From Marchantia polymorpha subsp. ruderalis (taxonomy: Eukaryota; Streptophyta; Marchantiopsida; Marchantiales; Marchantiaceae): 64,000 nucleotides of DNA. Shown here in pieces: positions 39,440 through 51,792 of the stretch. Both the position numbers and the translations under genes were made by a program. The stretch lies in assembly GCA_037833965.1 (NCBI GenBank), contig AP031357.1, positions 392,001-456,000 of the forward strand, read 5' to 3'. Numbering within the stretch: the first letter of the stretch is position 1; every line of letters begins with the position of its first letter. The notes beneath the pieces were generated by a model, which saw only the letters and a list, made by a program, of their open reading frames with translations, was not told where the DNA came from and did not search any database.

Positions 39440-42330
39440 CAATTGTCTCATCTAAATCACTTAGTCCAACATTCTATGCAAAACATGGCAAGACTGCCAA
39501 AGTGGAACATCCAAGTAAGATACACTGCTGCTGCAAAGCTCATAACCTCCTCCACGTCCTCATAGACTAACAACTTGTCAGTCGACATGTTGCCCTCCAA
39601 CAAGTCATTGGGCCATGTAAGCAATCTGCTAAAACCGCAACGGATGCTAAGATCGTAGGAGAAGATTAAAGCACTTGAGCTTCAAAAGTATACCTCACAA
39701 GCAGCTCGCTCATGCGTTCATCACCAAACTGCCAACCATGAGTGTAGGCTACTAGCTGTCTTTGTCCAATAGTTCATCTGAAAATCCATCGGATACAAGA
39801 CTATTCCACCAACAAATAGATCATATGACTTTGCAAATGCAATCACAGCACAAATTCCAAACCGTGAACTATCACGTGCATGATCATGCCTCATGTGCAC
39901 CGATATGCTCTACTTGGTCATAAAATAAAACGTTTTGTTGGCACTAGCAAGTGATGTCTGAATCTTGAATGAACAATGTTGCAACTTCAAACTTCCAAAC
40001 TAACGCATCTTGCCTAGCCCAACATCAAGGGTTGTGCACCAGAGTCAAACAAAACTCTGACTTGGACATACATTTGTCATGTAGAACTCTCTAAGAAAAA
40101 AAAACCACTTCAATTGTCCACGATACATACATTGGGAACAATTCTCTTCCAATCAATGGCTGGCCGGGCTAGTATTGACTTCATCCTTGCCGATACTACC
40201 TACCAAGTTGTCTTGTTCTTTAATGTAGACCTTGAGAATTGCTCCACAGCAAAACCCTTGCATATCTCTGCACTTGTAGCAGTGACACTCCCACATTCAC
40301 ACAACGTGGCTACTACATGAAATACATGAGCCAAATCTACCCCAGACAACATCAACTCTATGGTTGAAAACAATGAAGATTCCATCACTGAAGTAGACAT
40401 TCCCAAAACTGCATTAGGGGTGTCTCTGTGCTCACAACATGTGATATACATGCCTTAGTCCTCACTACATGATAATTAGTTGGTGTAGTAATCATGGATG
40501 AAGTTCTGCCCATCTCTGACAATAAAAATGGATGGGGAAATCTAGCTTGTGTTTCATCCTCGTTTTTTTGGGCATTCAACTCCACTGTCGCACCGCTTGA
40601 ATTAGAAGCACAAGTTACATCTCTCGTCATTACAACCGCTGCCTCATCGGTGCCACATTCGCCAAATAGGAAAAATCTTCTCATGCATGATAGATGGAAG
40701 CTTCTGCTTCAATGTCAATCATAGCAGCAAGCTTCTACTTCAACCACTCAATCCAAGTAGCCATAACGGTCTCTGTGGTAGGAAGTGCAACCACTACGGA
40801 TCTCTCAATTGCACCAGCACCTCGACCACCCGGACTTTGTGGAGCACCTTCGTTGCGACCTCTATCATCAGATCTCAACTTTGGATGAAGATCAAAACAA
40901 CGTTCTCAAGGATTATACGCTCGGTCATAGTTGTCATACATAAAACTGAGATATATCATTTGAACTCCATCCTCCTTCATTTTAGGAACAATCTTTCCGT
41001 CAATGATCACCTCCACATGTCTATGCTGCTGACTAGAGGATGAAAGCAATGGTGGCAGTGCACCAATCTCTCTGATACCTGATCGATGTTGTGTTTGAAC
41101 TCCATGACTCCCATTACTATCACCATCAATGGAACGAGATTGTGCAATGCTCTGATAGACTCAAGAAGTTTAGGTAGTGTTCCTACTAAATGAAGATGTC
41201 ACCACCCTCTACTCCACTATGTTAAGCTCAATCTCTTAAGAGAGAGCAAGCACATAAGCTAATATGGGTAATGCATTGCTTATGAGAGTAGCATCACGAA
41301 TTCTCCTCTGCAACTCTCTTCAGAATCTGGTACCAATACTAAACTGTCTATGCCTCACTCACACCGTGAGTAACTAAGATCAAGCGTTACATACGACTGT
41401 ATGTCTTTCAAAGACTTTCACAATTCTTCCGTTCAAACTCCTGAAGATGTCTCAACTTCTCAATCTTCACTCCTTGGTAATTCTTTAACCTCTTGAAGAA
41501 CTCCGCAATCGGGCTGAATGAAAGTACGTCACCAACAACTTGACTCAAGCTGCCAACAACAGTGCTACTAGTAGCGCTGCTAGTGTCTTCATTGGTTGCT
41601 TCACCGGTACGTCCATTAGTATCGCTCTTGATATCATCACTAGCATCACTTTTGATGCCTCCACCAATTGCTCCGCCGATACCTTCACTTGTACCGCTCT
41701 GGTATCTTCACTAGTGCTGCTACTCACACCTCCATTGATAATCATACCATTGGTACCAATAACTAGTACCAATGGTACCAATGTTGTTTATAATCACCAC
41801 GGATAATAAACAACTAGTTTGGAAATCAATAATGTTCATGCGTCAATCTTCACACCAAAATCTCTTCTAAATTCATGATAATCATCCATGGGAGGTAACT
41901 TTAAATGTTAAAACAACAACTTTCATGCGAAGAAATATGTGATCAACGTGGAGTTACGCAAAAATTGCATATCACACCAGTTATTAAAGTCCTTGATGAA
42001 GTCGTCTAGCTCAATGGTGCCCAATGAATCCAAGTACCATTGTGGATTTTTCATGGTCTCGTACATCCCGTCCAGGTTCTAAATCAACGAGATCATTACA
42101 CGAGGTGATGTCACGAAAGTTCCATCGTCAGAGTCAATCACGTTCACTTTAACCTTCGGTAATGGCAAAGGTATCCAATACCTCACTTCACTTCCAATAA
42201 AATCTCTGGTTTTGCTATGACGCTTTACATCCAAATTGCCAACCTCATCCGTGATGACAAACTTTAATTTTATGCCACCTCCAAATGACTATAGACGCAT
42301 TTAGTAACGCCAATAACATCGCACTATTCT
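39440..42330 (-). pseudogene. Gag-protease remnant of a second retroelement
   Basis: Reading on minus from about 42.1 kb, a broken frame contains a gag-like segment (YETMKNPQWYLDSLGTIEL, about 42085-42010). Next come a Gly/Ser/Thr-rich stretch (about 41800-41550), a segment with VEVIIDGKIVPKMK and RCFDLHPK (about 41020-40880), and a retropepsin-like active site VLFDSGAQPLMLG near 40062-40025. Further down are HGWQFGDERMSELLVRY (about 39740) and a hydrophobic stretch at about 39520. Frequent stops and frame changes show it is dead. The family is not copia-like in its protease flank; a gypsy-type origin is my inference. It abuts the copia RT remnant near 39.43 kb. Confidence 0.5.
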
Positions 42331-44361
42331 AACTCTACTAGCTACGAGAATGGACAACATAACCTATCATCACCACAAGAAGACTGTTACAGTCTTTTAG
42401 TCATCACTCTAGTCTCACTGTGAAAGAAATAAAGATATATCGGCCGATGATTAAATCTCATCGCACTATCAACATCACACGAGTAAAATTACTCTAGAAA
42501 GCAGCGTCAAGCCACACACGAACGCGCAACAGGAAGCAAGATGGGAGACTTCCCAAACACAATCAAACAGCTAGCGACGATTCTCCGATCTTAAAGCAAC
42601 ACAACACACACATGACATCGCATCATATAACAATTCCGATTTGCTCTTCATCACCAACTATGTGTTGTTGTAGAGTAGTCTCTATCGCTACAATCACCTT
42701 TTGTCTACAATGTTATCTTGTCCATCAAATTGCAAAGAGGAAGTCCATACAATGATCACGTCCATAAACAAAATCCAACACATAAATGCATTTCATCTTC
42801 ATAGTTTGTTTTCATTCTAGATTGTTGACTGCTGATTGCATGATATCAACGTATAACAACGGTGAATCATGATACTTTTTGTCTACCTCAACTTCTCTTC
42901 TTGTGCGAAGATATGCCAACCATTTTTAAAGGTACAAGATGCTTAATATCTTTGCTTGATTGGAATACTTGGGGCTGTGAGCCCAACATCTATTAAGAAC
43001 AAAACCATGTTGTTGCAAGACATCCGATCAACAAACCACTCATGAGCTTACAACATTAAGTACATGTCCAACAAGCAATCAAGCATAGTGTGAGCTTGCC
43101 ACCTCTTTTTTTTTCTTTCTATTTCATTCATCCACACTCTTTTATAATTCTTGATGTAGCCCCTAGAATGTTGAAATTTCTCTGAATTATAGCACAATAA
43201 AAACCAACAAGTTCTGCTACAATTGAAGTTTCACACCACATCATACAATGAGGATGAAAACCCGGGGCTGATTCGTACAAAATAAAACTGCCGAGACAAA
43301 TCACTTTCTCATGTCTTGGCTCATGGTTTAAACTACATGTTATAAAATGTTGATAAGACCCAACTCTAACTAATGGACATATTTGTCATGTTCACATCAA
43401 TGCAATAGAAAGCATTTAGCTTACAATGATCGGGCATCCATTCGAACTACAACTTGCAAGCTACTCAGCTATAAAAGTCACCAGAGCTTGTGTATTAAGG
43501 CTAGCTGACGTCTGGTTTAATTGGAGATATCTGAATGAAAACTTTTTTTATTTATTTCGCATTCTAAAACAAATTCATCTTGTCTACACACTTTGACGTC
43601 TCAGTTTCCCTGTGGAAGTTCTAGTTGGCTTCTAAGAGGAGGCTGATGCATATTGCCTTTAGATGCGTTTTCTTGACTCCTGCCAGTTACTCTCGTAGAT
43701 GCTATCATCTTGATACATTTTCTATGCTAGATTAAGTATCCTCCTACATTGCACTTCATACTAATTTATTGTCTTGGTTTCAATTCTTTTCAAACTGAAT
43801 TTTTGAAAAATTTGACAACTTCCTTCCATCGACATTCCAGCTCCGTATTGCAAATGGTGATACAATACTATGAAGTACGTTGTAAAATTTACATCAATTT
43901 GTATACTTGGAAGTATCATGCAACTCTATGGAAATCAACAGCTCATTAGTAGGAGATAGAAGATTGGGGTCTTGAATCCTGTAACTCTTAAAGTCCATGA
44001 GCTTCTTCAAAGCCAGTAGCAATTTGTCACCATATGATTGCTATCGGAATAATTCAAATCTCCATACACTGCAATTTGGCCTCATCTAGCTTTCACATCT
44101 CCTAAGATGGCCAACTCCACATGAGCTTTCACAGATGTGCACAATGAAGTAATTTTTGAATTTGGTTCAGAAGAATCTTGGAAGAGAAACGGATACACAA
44201 AACTCCCCACATGAAAATTTTGCACTAATGTGAGTATCTTGTTACAACTAAAAATCACGGTACTACAGCTCTAAGATTTTGGCATTACCTACTTGTGAGC
44301 TAACGAAACTTCCTAATTGCGCACGCAGTAAACTGGAGAGTTACTTGAAAGAAGAAGAAAA
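42331..44361. other. Intergenic DNA, no gene seen
   Basis: Moderately AT-rich DNA without a recognisable ORF, RNA gene or repeat pair. It ends at the 5' LTR of the copia element; the five bases before it are gaaaa. Confidence 0.4.
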
Positions 44362-44601
44362 TGTTGGATTTATCTTAATGTCCTTTTAGAACGTTACACT
44401 CCTGATGCATTGTAGTGATCTCACTGTGGCACTGTGGCAATGTAGCAGTGTAGAACTACCGAGGCTATAGGCAAGTGGCGGCTTTAGGTTAAGCCGTCAC
44501 ACAACGCCTCACGTCATTCCTTGATAGACATTTGCACATGTACTTAAGTGTTGTTTTCCAAAAACAATATCACCTGTGTGGTCGCATCTTTCTTTCCAAC
44601 A
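44362..44601 (+). repeat. Copia 5' LTR
   Basis: 240 bp, TG...CA bounded, paired with 56055-56288. The 3' LTR differs by indels (loss of 'gcaatgtagcagt', gain of a CA run) and many substitutions. Confidence 0.9.
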
Positions 44602-44616
44602 TGGTATCAGAGCTTG
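44602..44616 (+). other. Copia primer-binding site
   Basis: TGGTATCAGAGCTTG directly follows the LTR. It matches the complement of the 3' end of plant initiator-Met tRNA, the usual primer of plant copia elements. Confidence 0.85.
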
Positions 44617-44990
44617 AGAGTTCTCTTCTCTAGCTATTTCCTTGTGATAGACATTGTTGTATGCTAACTCTGTTATAAAGCTCTTTCCTTGGAATAAGCA
44701 TATAGATGTGTGCATCAACTTAAAGTTTGATTTTTGGGAAAACCGTAAGAACAATTTAGTTTTTGTTTGTGATCATCCTTGTTCATTTCAGGTCATCTCT
44801 TTGTCATCCACAATTTCTTCCGCATGTCGCACACTAGTGATACTTGCTCCACTTAGGTCAAGTCTCGAAGTTAGAGCACACATTTCCACCGTCACTTAGT
44901 TTTTTGTTTAGATAGTTGATCTCTCATAACAATCATCTATAACATTTATTCAGCTAATATATACCATCTCTACTTTTCTTTCTCTTAACA

Positions 44991-46150
44991 TGTTGCCAAG
45001 TGATGCATTACCTGAAACTTACAAGCTTGCAGGAATTCTGAATTATCAATCTTGAAAGGGTCGCATGCAACTTCTTGTGCTCAAGGAAGAAACCTGGTGC
45101 TACATCGACCATGCTATCAACAATCCTCCAATAGTTGGCAAACCAGCCGATATCGTAGCCACAAGAGTGAAAGCACTTTACTTCATTTGAGTCATGATGA
45201 GAAGTACTTTACTCCAAAATTGCAGCGTGCTCAGACCCGCATGAAGCATGGAACCTGTTAGCTGCGACGTACCCGTTTGCCAACAACACAAACCGCCTTA
45301 GCTCAAAGATAAGCTTCACTCGTTGCGCTTATCACAAAGCGGCTTGCGTCAAATTGAAGACATTCATGCTAAACTTTTTGGCGTTCAAGCCGTCATCCTG
45401 GAAAATGAACTAGTGGAAGGCATGATCAACATCCTTCCACAAAGCTTTGATTATGTGTATGAAAATGTACTTAGACTTAACTTAATTCTCACCTTTGCAG
45501 ATTTGAGCGCATGACTGCTACAAGCTAAAGTGGCATTTTTCACGACGGCGTCCTAGCTGTTTGGATGCATGCACAAAACTTCAATGGTACTCTAGGCTAC
45601 CAACATCCACATGTGCGCGGCCCTCACTATGGTGTTCGACGACTAGCACAAGGCTCGCCAGACGTCCTAGCTGTTTGGATGCATGCACAAAACTTCAATG
45701 GTACTCTAGGCTACCAACATCCACATGTGCGCGGCCCTCACTATGGTGTTCGACGACTAGCACAAGGTTCGCCAGACCCGTGCACGTTTTGTGAAAGCTA
45801 TGACCACCTCATGCGCCAATGTACCGAGTTGGCAACAAAGATTGCCAAACACTCTCAAGCTCGCCAAGCACGCCCACATCATCCTGCAACCTGCAACAAT
45901 ATTTCATTCAAATCTTGCAATCACAAAACTTTCACCTGACGAACCAGACTCTTTTGATGTCGCATTGAGCGACCCTAGACCTTGAGCAAGACGATAGCCA
46001 GATTGTCAATAGTGAAGCAGCGCGTCATGTTACTGGCAACCAAGACCTACTCACTGATATCCAATCTCACGCAAGTCCAAGCACAATTCAAAGTCTTACT
46101 GACCATCAACTTCCAATTGATAACCAAGAAAGCAGAACTCTTTCATCACC
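44991..46150 (+). pseudogene. Copia gag, broken
   Basis: It begins at ATG 44991 (MLPSDALPETYKLAG, then a stop within the first 25 codons). Fragments in shifting frames follow: MQLLVLKEETWCYIDHA, LRQIEDIHAKLFGVQ and LPQSFDYVYENVL (UBN2-like gag helices). A CX2CX4HX4C zinc knuckle (CTFCESYDHLMRQC) is intact at 45781-45822. Just before it a 114-bp segment is duplicated in tandem. Confidence 0.8.
45550..45777 (+). repeat. 114-bp tandem duplication inside copia gag
   Basis: Units 45550-45663 and 45664-45777 differ at one base (ggctcg versus ggttcg). The unit is 38 codons, so it keeps frame. Being almost identical in an element whose LTRs differ by over 15%, it arose recently, after the element had died. 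Confidence 0.95.
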
Positions 46151-49100
46151 TTCGTCTGCAATAAAGATGGACAATGTTTTCTACGTTCCCGGTCTTTCTC
46201 ACAATTTGATATCCTTAGGCTGTATAGCTGATAAAGGTTTTACTCTTATTTTTGACAACAAGAGATGTCTTGTACTCGAGGGTTGTGGAAACATTGTTGG
46301 TGATGGAGTTCGTGACAAGATGACAGGGCTCTATCGTTACGTTGTTGATCATCCAACCTTTCCAATCTGCATTGTGGAATCCATTTATGTTGGATGATTA
46401 TGGCATAAGTGCCTCGGCCATCTCAACCAACATAGCCTTTGCGCCATGGGTACAAAACATGTAGCCCTTTGCGTCCCATTAATCTCTAGTGTTCTTGAAG
46501 ATTATCCTAGTTGCTTTACCGGCAAGCAAGCTCGTGCAAATGTCTCCAAGACTGCTAGTTGTCGAATGACAACACTTTTGGCGTTGATACACTCTAACAT
46601 ATGTGGACCGATTTGTCCTGCTTTTCTTGATGGTGCACAATACTTTGTGACCTTCACCGACAATTTTTTGCAATTCACATGACTCTACACCATGCGCAAT
46701 AAATCCAAAACTCTAGTTAAGTTCCAAATTTTCAAAGCCGAAGTCGAACGTGAACTCCAACTTGAAGTTCATTCTTTCTGATCCGATCGTGGTGATGAAT
46801 GCCTCTCCATCGCTTTTCACGCTTTTCTCCATGGTGCATGCATCAAGCACAAACTTACGCAAGCTTACATCCTGCACTAGAATGGAGTTAGTGAACGTAA
46901 GAATCAAACAATTTTGGAGGAAGCTCGTGACATGTTTCTAGAAGCTCAAACTCCTTGCTTCTTGTGGGCTGAAGCTATCCATAGGGCAAATTATCTCGCC
47001 AATCGTTCTCTAACTCGAGCAAACTCAAGACTCTCACCTTTTCATCAACGTTATATGCATTCAAAAACACGCAAATAGTGTAAAGCGGGCACACCATCCG
47101 CTTTACACTATTTGCGTGTTTTTGAATGCATACTTTTTTAGCACGTCCCTGATGAGTGCCGCACCAAGCTTGAACCCAAGAGCTTAACATGCATCTTCCT
47201 CGGATATTCAAGTGAAACTAGAGGCTACTGACGTTTTGATCCCAAGACACGTAAACTACACATTAGCAATGACGTTTGCTTTGTTTAGTCTTGTTTTTGG
47301 CACACTATCACAACTGTGGGCTCTTCACCTCCCGTTGCTCTTGAGACTCTCCCGAACAATTCCACGGCCATTGAAATTTCCTTTTGATCCTGCTTTTGAT
47401 GTCATTCCTCGTCCGTCCTTGCCACATTTTTTGCGTACCATTAATCCTTTTGTTCACATTCCACTTTCCAAATCACTCCTCCTACTTCCCTTCCCTCATC
47501 ATCACTTTTTCCTCTCATTCTGCCTACTCTTCGAGTCTACCAATGTCGCTCTCGTCCACCCATTTCTTTTAGTCCATTTATTTTGTCTTCACCTCATTTT
47601 GTTGATCTTAATTCTTCTTCTCCTCTTGTCACGCCACCTTCGTCACCCCCTTCCTCATCAATGCCACTCCGTCGCTCCACTCGCTCACGATTATCCAACT
47701 CAAAACTCACTAACTTTATAGCCTCAATACAGTGGTTGCAGAATCTCGTCGCCATTGTTGATTCCCTTAGAGAACCTGCTACTTATGCACAAGCTGCAAC
47801 CAATCCTTCTTGGAATCAGGCAATGCGTGAGGAAATTGCCGCTCACGAACTCAACGGTAGTTGGACTATTGTTCCATGTCCTCCCGGTGTAAAGCCACTT
47901 CCAGTCAAGTGGGTGTTTAAATTGAAGAATGGTGTTAATAGTGTTCATGTTCGCTAAAAAATCCGTCTCGTTGCTCGTGGCGACACACACCAAGTCAACT
48001 TGGACTACGAAGAAACCTTTTTGCCGTCGAATGGGCCACCATGTGCACCTTGTTTCTATCGCCGCACAAAAAAGGTGGTCTCTTTACCATATGGATGTCA
48101 AAGCAGCTTAGCTCCATGCCAATCTTGGCTCTCCCGTGTACGTTCGCCAACCACAAGGTTTTATTCTTCCCGGCTCTAAAGATCTTGTATGCTCACTTAA
48201 TCGTGCTATGTATGGTTTACGTACATATGCTTGAGACTAGAATATTTGTTTGAACAACGTGCTGCTTGAACTTGGTTTCACGGTGACAACCGCGAATAAC
48301 AGCCTCTACATCAAGCATCATGGTTCTCTTAAGACCATTGTCATCGTCTATGTGGACGACATCATGATCACTGGTGATGATTCGTCTACTATTACATGGT
48401 TGAAGAAATTGCTTTCAGAGATTCAAGATGACCGACCTTGGTCTCCTTCAACTTTACCTTGGCGTTCAATTTGTTCATGGATCATTTGGTATCCTTCTTA
48501 CTCATGCTTTATATGTTTTTTGATGTCTTGCCGATCTTGGTCTCTCTAGTTGTCTCCTTGCAGCCATTCATATGAATCCTAAATTGAAGTTATCATTTCA
48601 AATGGATTCTACTCTTGTTGATGCAACTTATTATCGCGTTACAGTGGGAAAGCTCTTGCATCTTACCAACACGCACCCTGACATTGCCTACGTCGTTGGC
48701 ATTTATAGCCGCTTCAATTCGACACCTTGTCAAGCGCACTTGGAAGCCGCTTAGATTTGTTCATACAATCTAACTAAAAAAGGAGCTATTTTCATAGTTA
48801 CAGTACCAGCTGTTATTATTAAATCTGCTTGTCTAGGGCTGGATCGAGGTACTAAACCATAGTAACGACATATTCCAATATCTCAAAAGCACCATGCACC
48901 TTGCAATGTTCTATCGGACGGGGGAGATGATTGCACCGACCACATACTTTGATAGTGACTACCAAGGCGACATGGACGAACGCAAATCAACTTTTGTCTA
49001 TACCTTCACCGTCGGTAGCTCTATCACAAGTCGGCGCAGCAAATTACAAATTAAAGTCTCTATGTCAACTTGTGAAGAGGATTATCGAGTTCTTGAGGAT

Positions 49101-49440
49101 GCTGCAAGCAAAGATGCTTGACTACGTGGTCTCATGGAGAAGATTGAAATACCACTGATCACACCAATTGTCATACATTGTGACAATCAGAGTTTCATCA
49201 AATTAGCCAAAAATTTGGTGCAAAACGCAAGGACAAAGCACATTGAAAGACAAATTCATTTTGTTCGGCATTCCTTCAAGGAGCAAAGAATAGTAGTGAA
49301 CTAAATAAAGCCTCAAGATTAGGTGGCCGATATTCTCACAAAATCACTTACACCACAGAAGTTGTGTGAGATGCAAAATATGTTGGAGCTCACAACTCCT
49401 GATGAGTGTTGCTTTAGTACACTCAAATTTGTTTCTTCTT
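46150..49440 (+). pseudogene. Copia pol (integrase-RT-RNase H), broken
   Basis: In order: pre-integrase segment DNVFYVPGLSHNLISLGCI and WHKCLGHLN (46167-46440); integrase core pieces, HSNICGPI at about 46590, FVTFTDNF at about 46650 and NGVSERKNQTILEEARDM at about 46880; LRVFECILF at about 47112 next to an inserted inverted copy; RT start WNQAMREEIAAHELNGSW (about 47810), VKWVFKLKNG and the catalytic YVDD at 48349-48360; RNase H with YFDSDYQGDMDERKST (about 48937) and the closing KHIERQIHFVRH (about 49240). More than a dozen stops and several frame changes are present. Confidence 0.85.
47054..47132. repeat. Perfect inverted repeat, 35-bp arms, inside copia integrase
   Basis: Arms 47054-47088 and 47098-47132 are exactly complementary, spacer gcacaccat. 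The right arm encodes the element's own conserved HLRVFE-type segment in frame; the left arm is an inverted copy of it and does not fit the integrase alignment. Confidence 0.95.
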
Positions 49441-49600
49441 GATTTCACATAGTTTCTATAGTACCTTTGGACAGAGGGAGAGTGTTTGATGCCCTAGAAA
49501 TATAGTTTGTTTCTTTTTTTCTTAAAATATCTCTTAGAAGATCCTTAGTCTCATTGGAAGACTAGAATGAGTGAATGGTGGCATAAGGAGTGAGGGGAAG

Positions 49601-50013
49601 TGTAATCATCTTTAGTTAGTTAGAACTAAAGTAAAGGTTACTCTAAATATTGATATAGATACTTTAATGTGCACTAGTCATAGCTGACACGTCAGCGATC
49701 CGCGCACTTGGTAGGTACAAAGTGGATGTGTTAGTTGACAGTGCCACGTCAGCAATCCGTGTGCTTGTATGTAAGGATTGAGTGTGTTAGTTATGAGCTC
49801 CACGTCAGCGATCCGTGTGCTTGTTAGGGTTATCCGCCACGTCATTCATCCACTATGAGTGGGATAAGATGGATGGTGGGGATAAGATCTTATCTCCTTG
49901 TACTTGTTGGTGAGAGCTATATAAGAGAGAGGAGAACCATTGTTGGTATCTCTCATCTTCAGAGTTTACGTTTCTATCTTCGAGTGAGCTTCTCTCTAAA
50001 CCCTAGTGTTACA
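49601..50013 (+). repeat. Chromovirus 5' LTR
   Basis: 413 bp, TGTAATC...GTGTTACA. Inside are four CACGTCA cores (49688, 49745, 49801, 49839), partly in repeated CACGTCAGCRATCCGTGTGC units; a 14-bp perfect palindrome gataagatcttatc at 49881-49894; a TATA box tatataag at 49918-49925; and a telobox-like aaaccctag close to the 3' end (about 49998-50006). Confidence 0.92.
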
Positions 50014-50014
50014 A

Positions 50015-50026
50015 TGATATCAGAGC
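50015..50026 (+). other. Chromovirus primer-binding site
   Basis: TGATATCAGAGC, one base from the initiator-Met tRNA complement TGGTATCAGAGC, one base after the LTR end. Confidence 0.75.
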
Positions 50027-50626
50027 AACCTTGCTCTTTCTTTGAGTGTGGATTACCCCTCATGGAATAGCAAGTGAGTGATGATGGAGTGCAGTTTGAG
50101 AGTGTATAGAGGCTGGCAGAGGTCATTCATCTGCATGTAGAGAGAGGTGGAAGGGGGAAATTGTGGTTTTGGAGATATGTACGGGATTGACAGGAATCCA
50201 GTACCGCACTTGCCAATTCCTAACCTATTCGATATTCACCTTCGTTGCATGGAGAAACATCATTTTCGGATGTACCTTGTGGCTTGTTGGGGTGGAGATT
50301 TTATGACTAGAGTGATGGAATCGAGAGTGCCACTTATTCTTCCAATAGTTACTTATGGAGAGACTTGGGATTGTAGTATATATATTCTATACTGAATGTT
50401 TCATGGATTTGAATCGCGAACCACATGTCCCGGTTCGGTTTAGCACTTATGCAGGGATTAGAATAGTATATTGACAAAAGAGGATATGGAGAGATTTTCT
50501 TGTGAGGAATTATGGAGGGGAGTACTATAGAGCTATGATAGAATCACCTACACCTTTTGTGACTCCTTTCTTGAGAGGTCACATAGTGATTATACTCACT
50601 TTGTATTAGAGGGAGTGTGAGAAAGC

Positions 50627-51790
50627 ATGCGGACATCAATTGATATGGGTGAGGTTTTCAATGCAATCATAGCGGAGATGAAGGAGTTGAGAAAAGCGAT
50701 AGTAGATGGTCATACCAAGCAGCAAGCCATGGAAGATAAAATATTCGCATTGGAGAATGAAAAAGTAGAGAGTTAGAGAGTTAGAGAGATGGAAATTGAA
50801 CCTCAAGTTCAAGCTTTTCAAGTTCAGCCAGAACCAACTACTATTGATGCAGCAGAGTCAAATAGGAGACGTCTTCAAGAGATTGAAAATCAAGCAAATC
50901 TTTTGCTTCGAATGGGAAAATCCTGTAAGGTGGAAGCTTACAAAGGGAGTAGAGCAATGGGAGTGTTAGAGGGATGGATTATGAGGATGAATATTCATTT
51001 ATCCCATTTTCATGTTTCTGATTATATTGCAGGAATGTTCATGAGATCTTATCTTATGAATAAGGCTCTCACATGGTACACAACATGGGAGAGAATGCTT
51101 TCAGAACGAGGTGCTACCATTTCGTGAAGTGGAATGCATGAAGAACTTCTGCAAAATTTTCAAGCGGTGGATTCTCTTCAAACTACACGAATGAAGTTGT
51201 GGGATCTAAAGCAAAAAGGAAGTATTCATGAGTACATTGAAGAATTTCGTGATCTTCAAGTATCTATCATGGATATGAGTGGAGCTGAAGCCTTGGACGT
51301 GTTCAAACGAGGCTTGAAGGATCAAATTTGAAAGGAGGTGATGGTAAGCAATCCATCTACTGTGAATGAAGTAATCGCAATTGGTCTACAAATTTTTGGT
51401 GCTTTTGATGTCACACACGGTGAACCAGTAAGCAATTTTTGAGATCCATCTGGTCCAACACCGATGGAGTTGGGAAACCTTCAACGTAGAGAAGGTTTTG
51501 CACTAACAAGAGTACCACCACCAAGATTTGGAGGTGAGATTCGGCGACCAGGAGTTCCAAATTTGCAAGAAGATTATGCAAATAACGGAATGGTTTGAGG
51601 AGGAGCTGGAGTTCGTGACAATCGTCAATGCTATGCATGTGGACGAATGGGTCACATTGCCAAGTTTTGTCAAATTCGGCCGACACCACAAGAAGGACGG
51701 CCCATGCAGCGACGACCGTTCAACAATATGGAGGGGATAGAGTATGAAGAGGTGAAGAAAGAAGTTTCGGAAAACGAAGATCATCAGTAA
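50627..51790 (+). pseudogene. Chromovirus gag with zinc knuckle, 5 in-frame stops
   Basis: One continuous frame from ATG 50627 to TAA 51788-51790. An N-terminal helical segment (MGEVFNAIIAEMKELRKAI) precedes the retrotransposon gag domain (YKGSRAMGVLEGWIMRM, LTWYTTWERML, IHEYIEEFRDLQ). A CX2CX4HX4C knuckle CYACGRMGHIAKFC lies at 51629-51670. Premature stops: TAG 50777, TGA 51125, TGA 51329, TGA 51440, TGA 51596. The frame is otherwise undisturbed, so these are point mutations. Pol lies in a different frame starting right after. Confidence 0.88.
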
Positions 51791-51792
51791 AC

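Noticed and set aside
45550-45777. CRISPR-like repeat
   Set aside because: It is two adjacent 114-bp units without spacers inside a retrotransposon gag.
49471-49600. Start of a copia 3' LTR at 'tgtttgatgcc' after the purine run near 49475
   Set aside because: The sequence does not match the 5' LTR; the matching LTR start is at 56055 behind the chromovirus.
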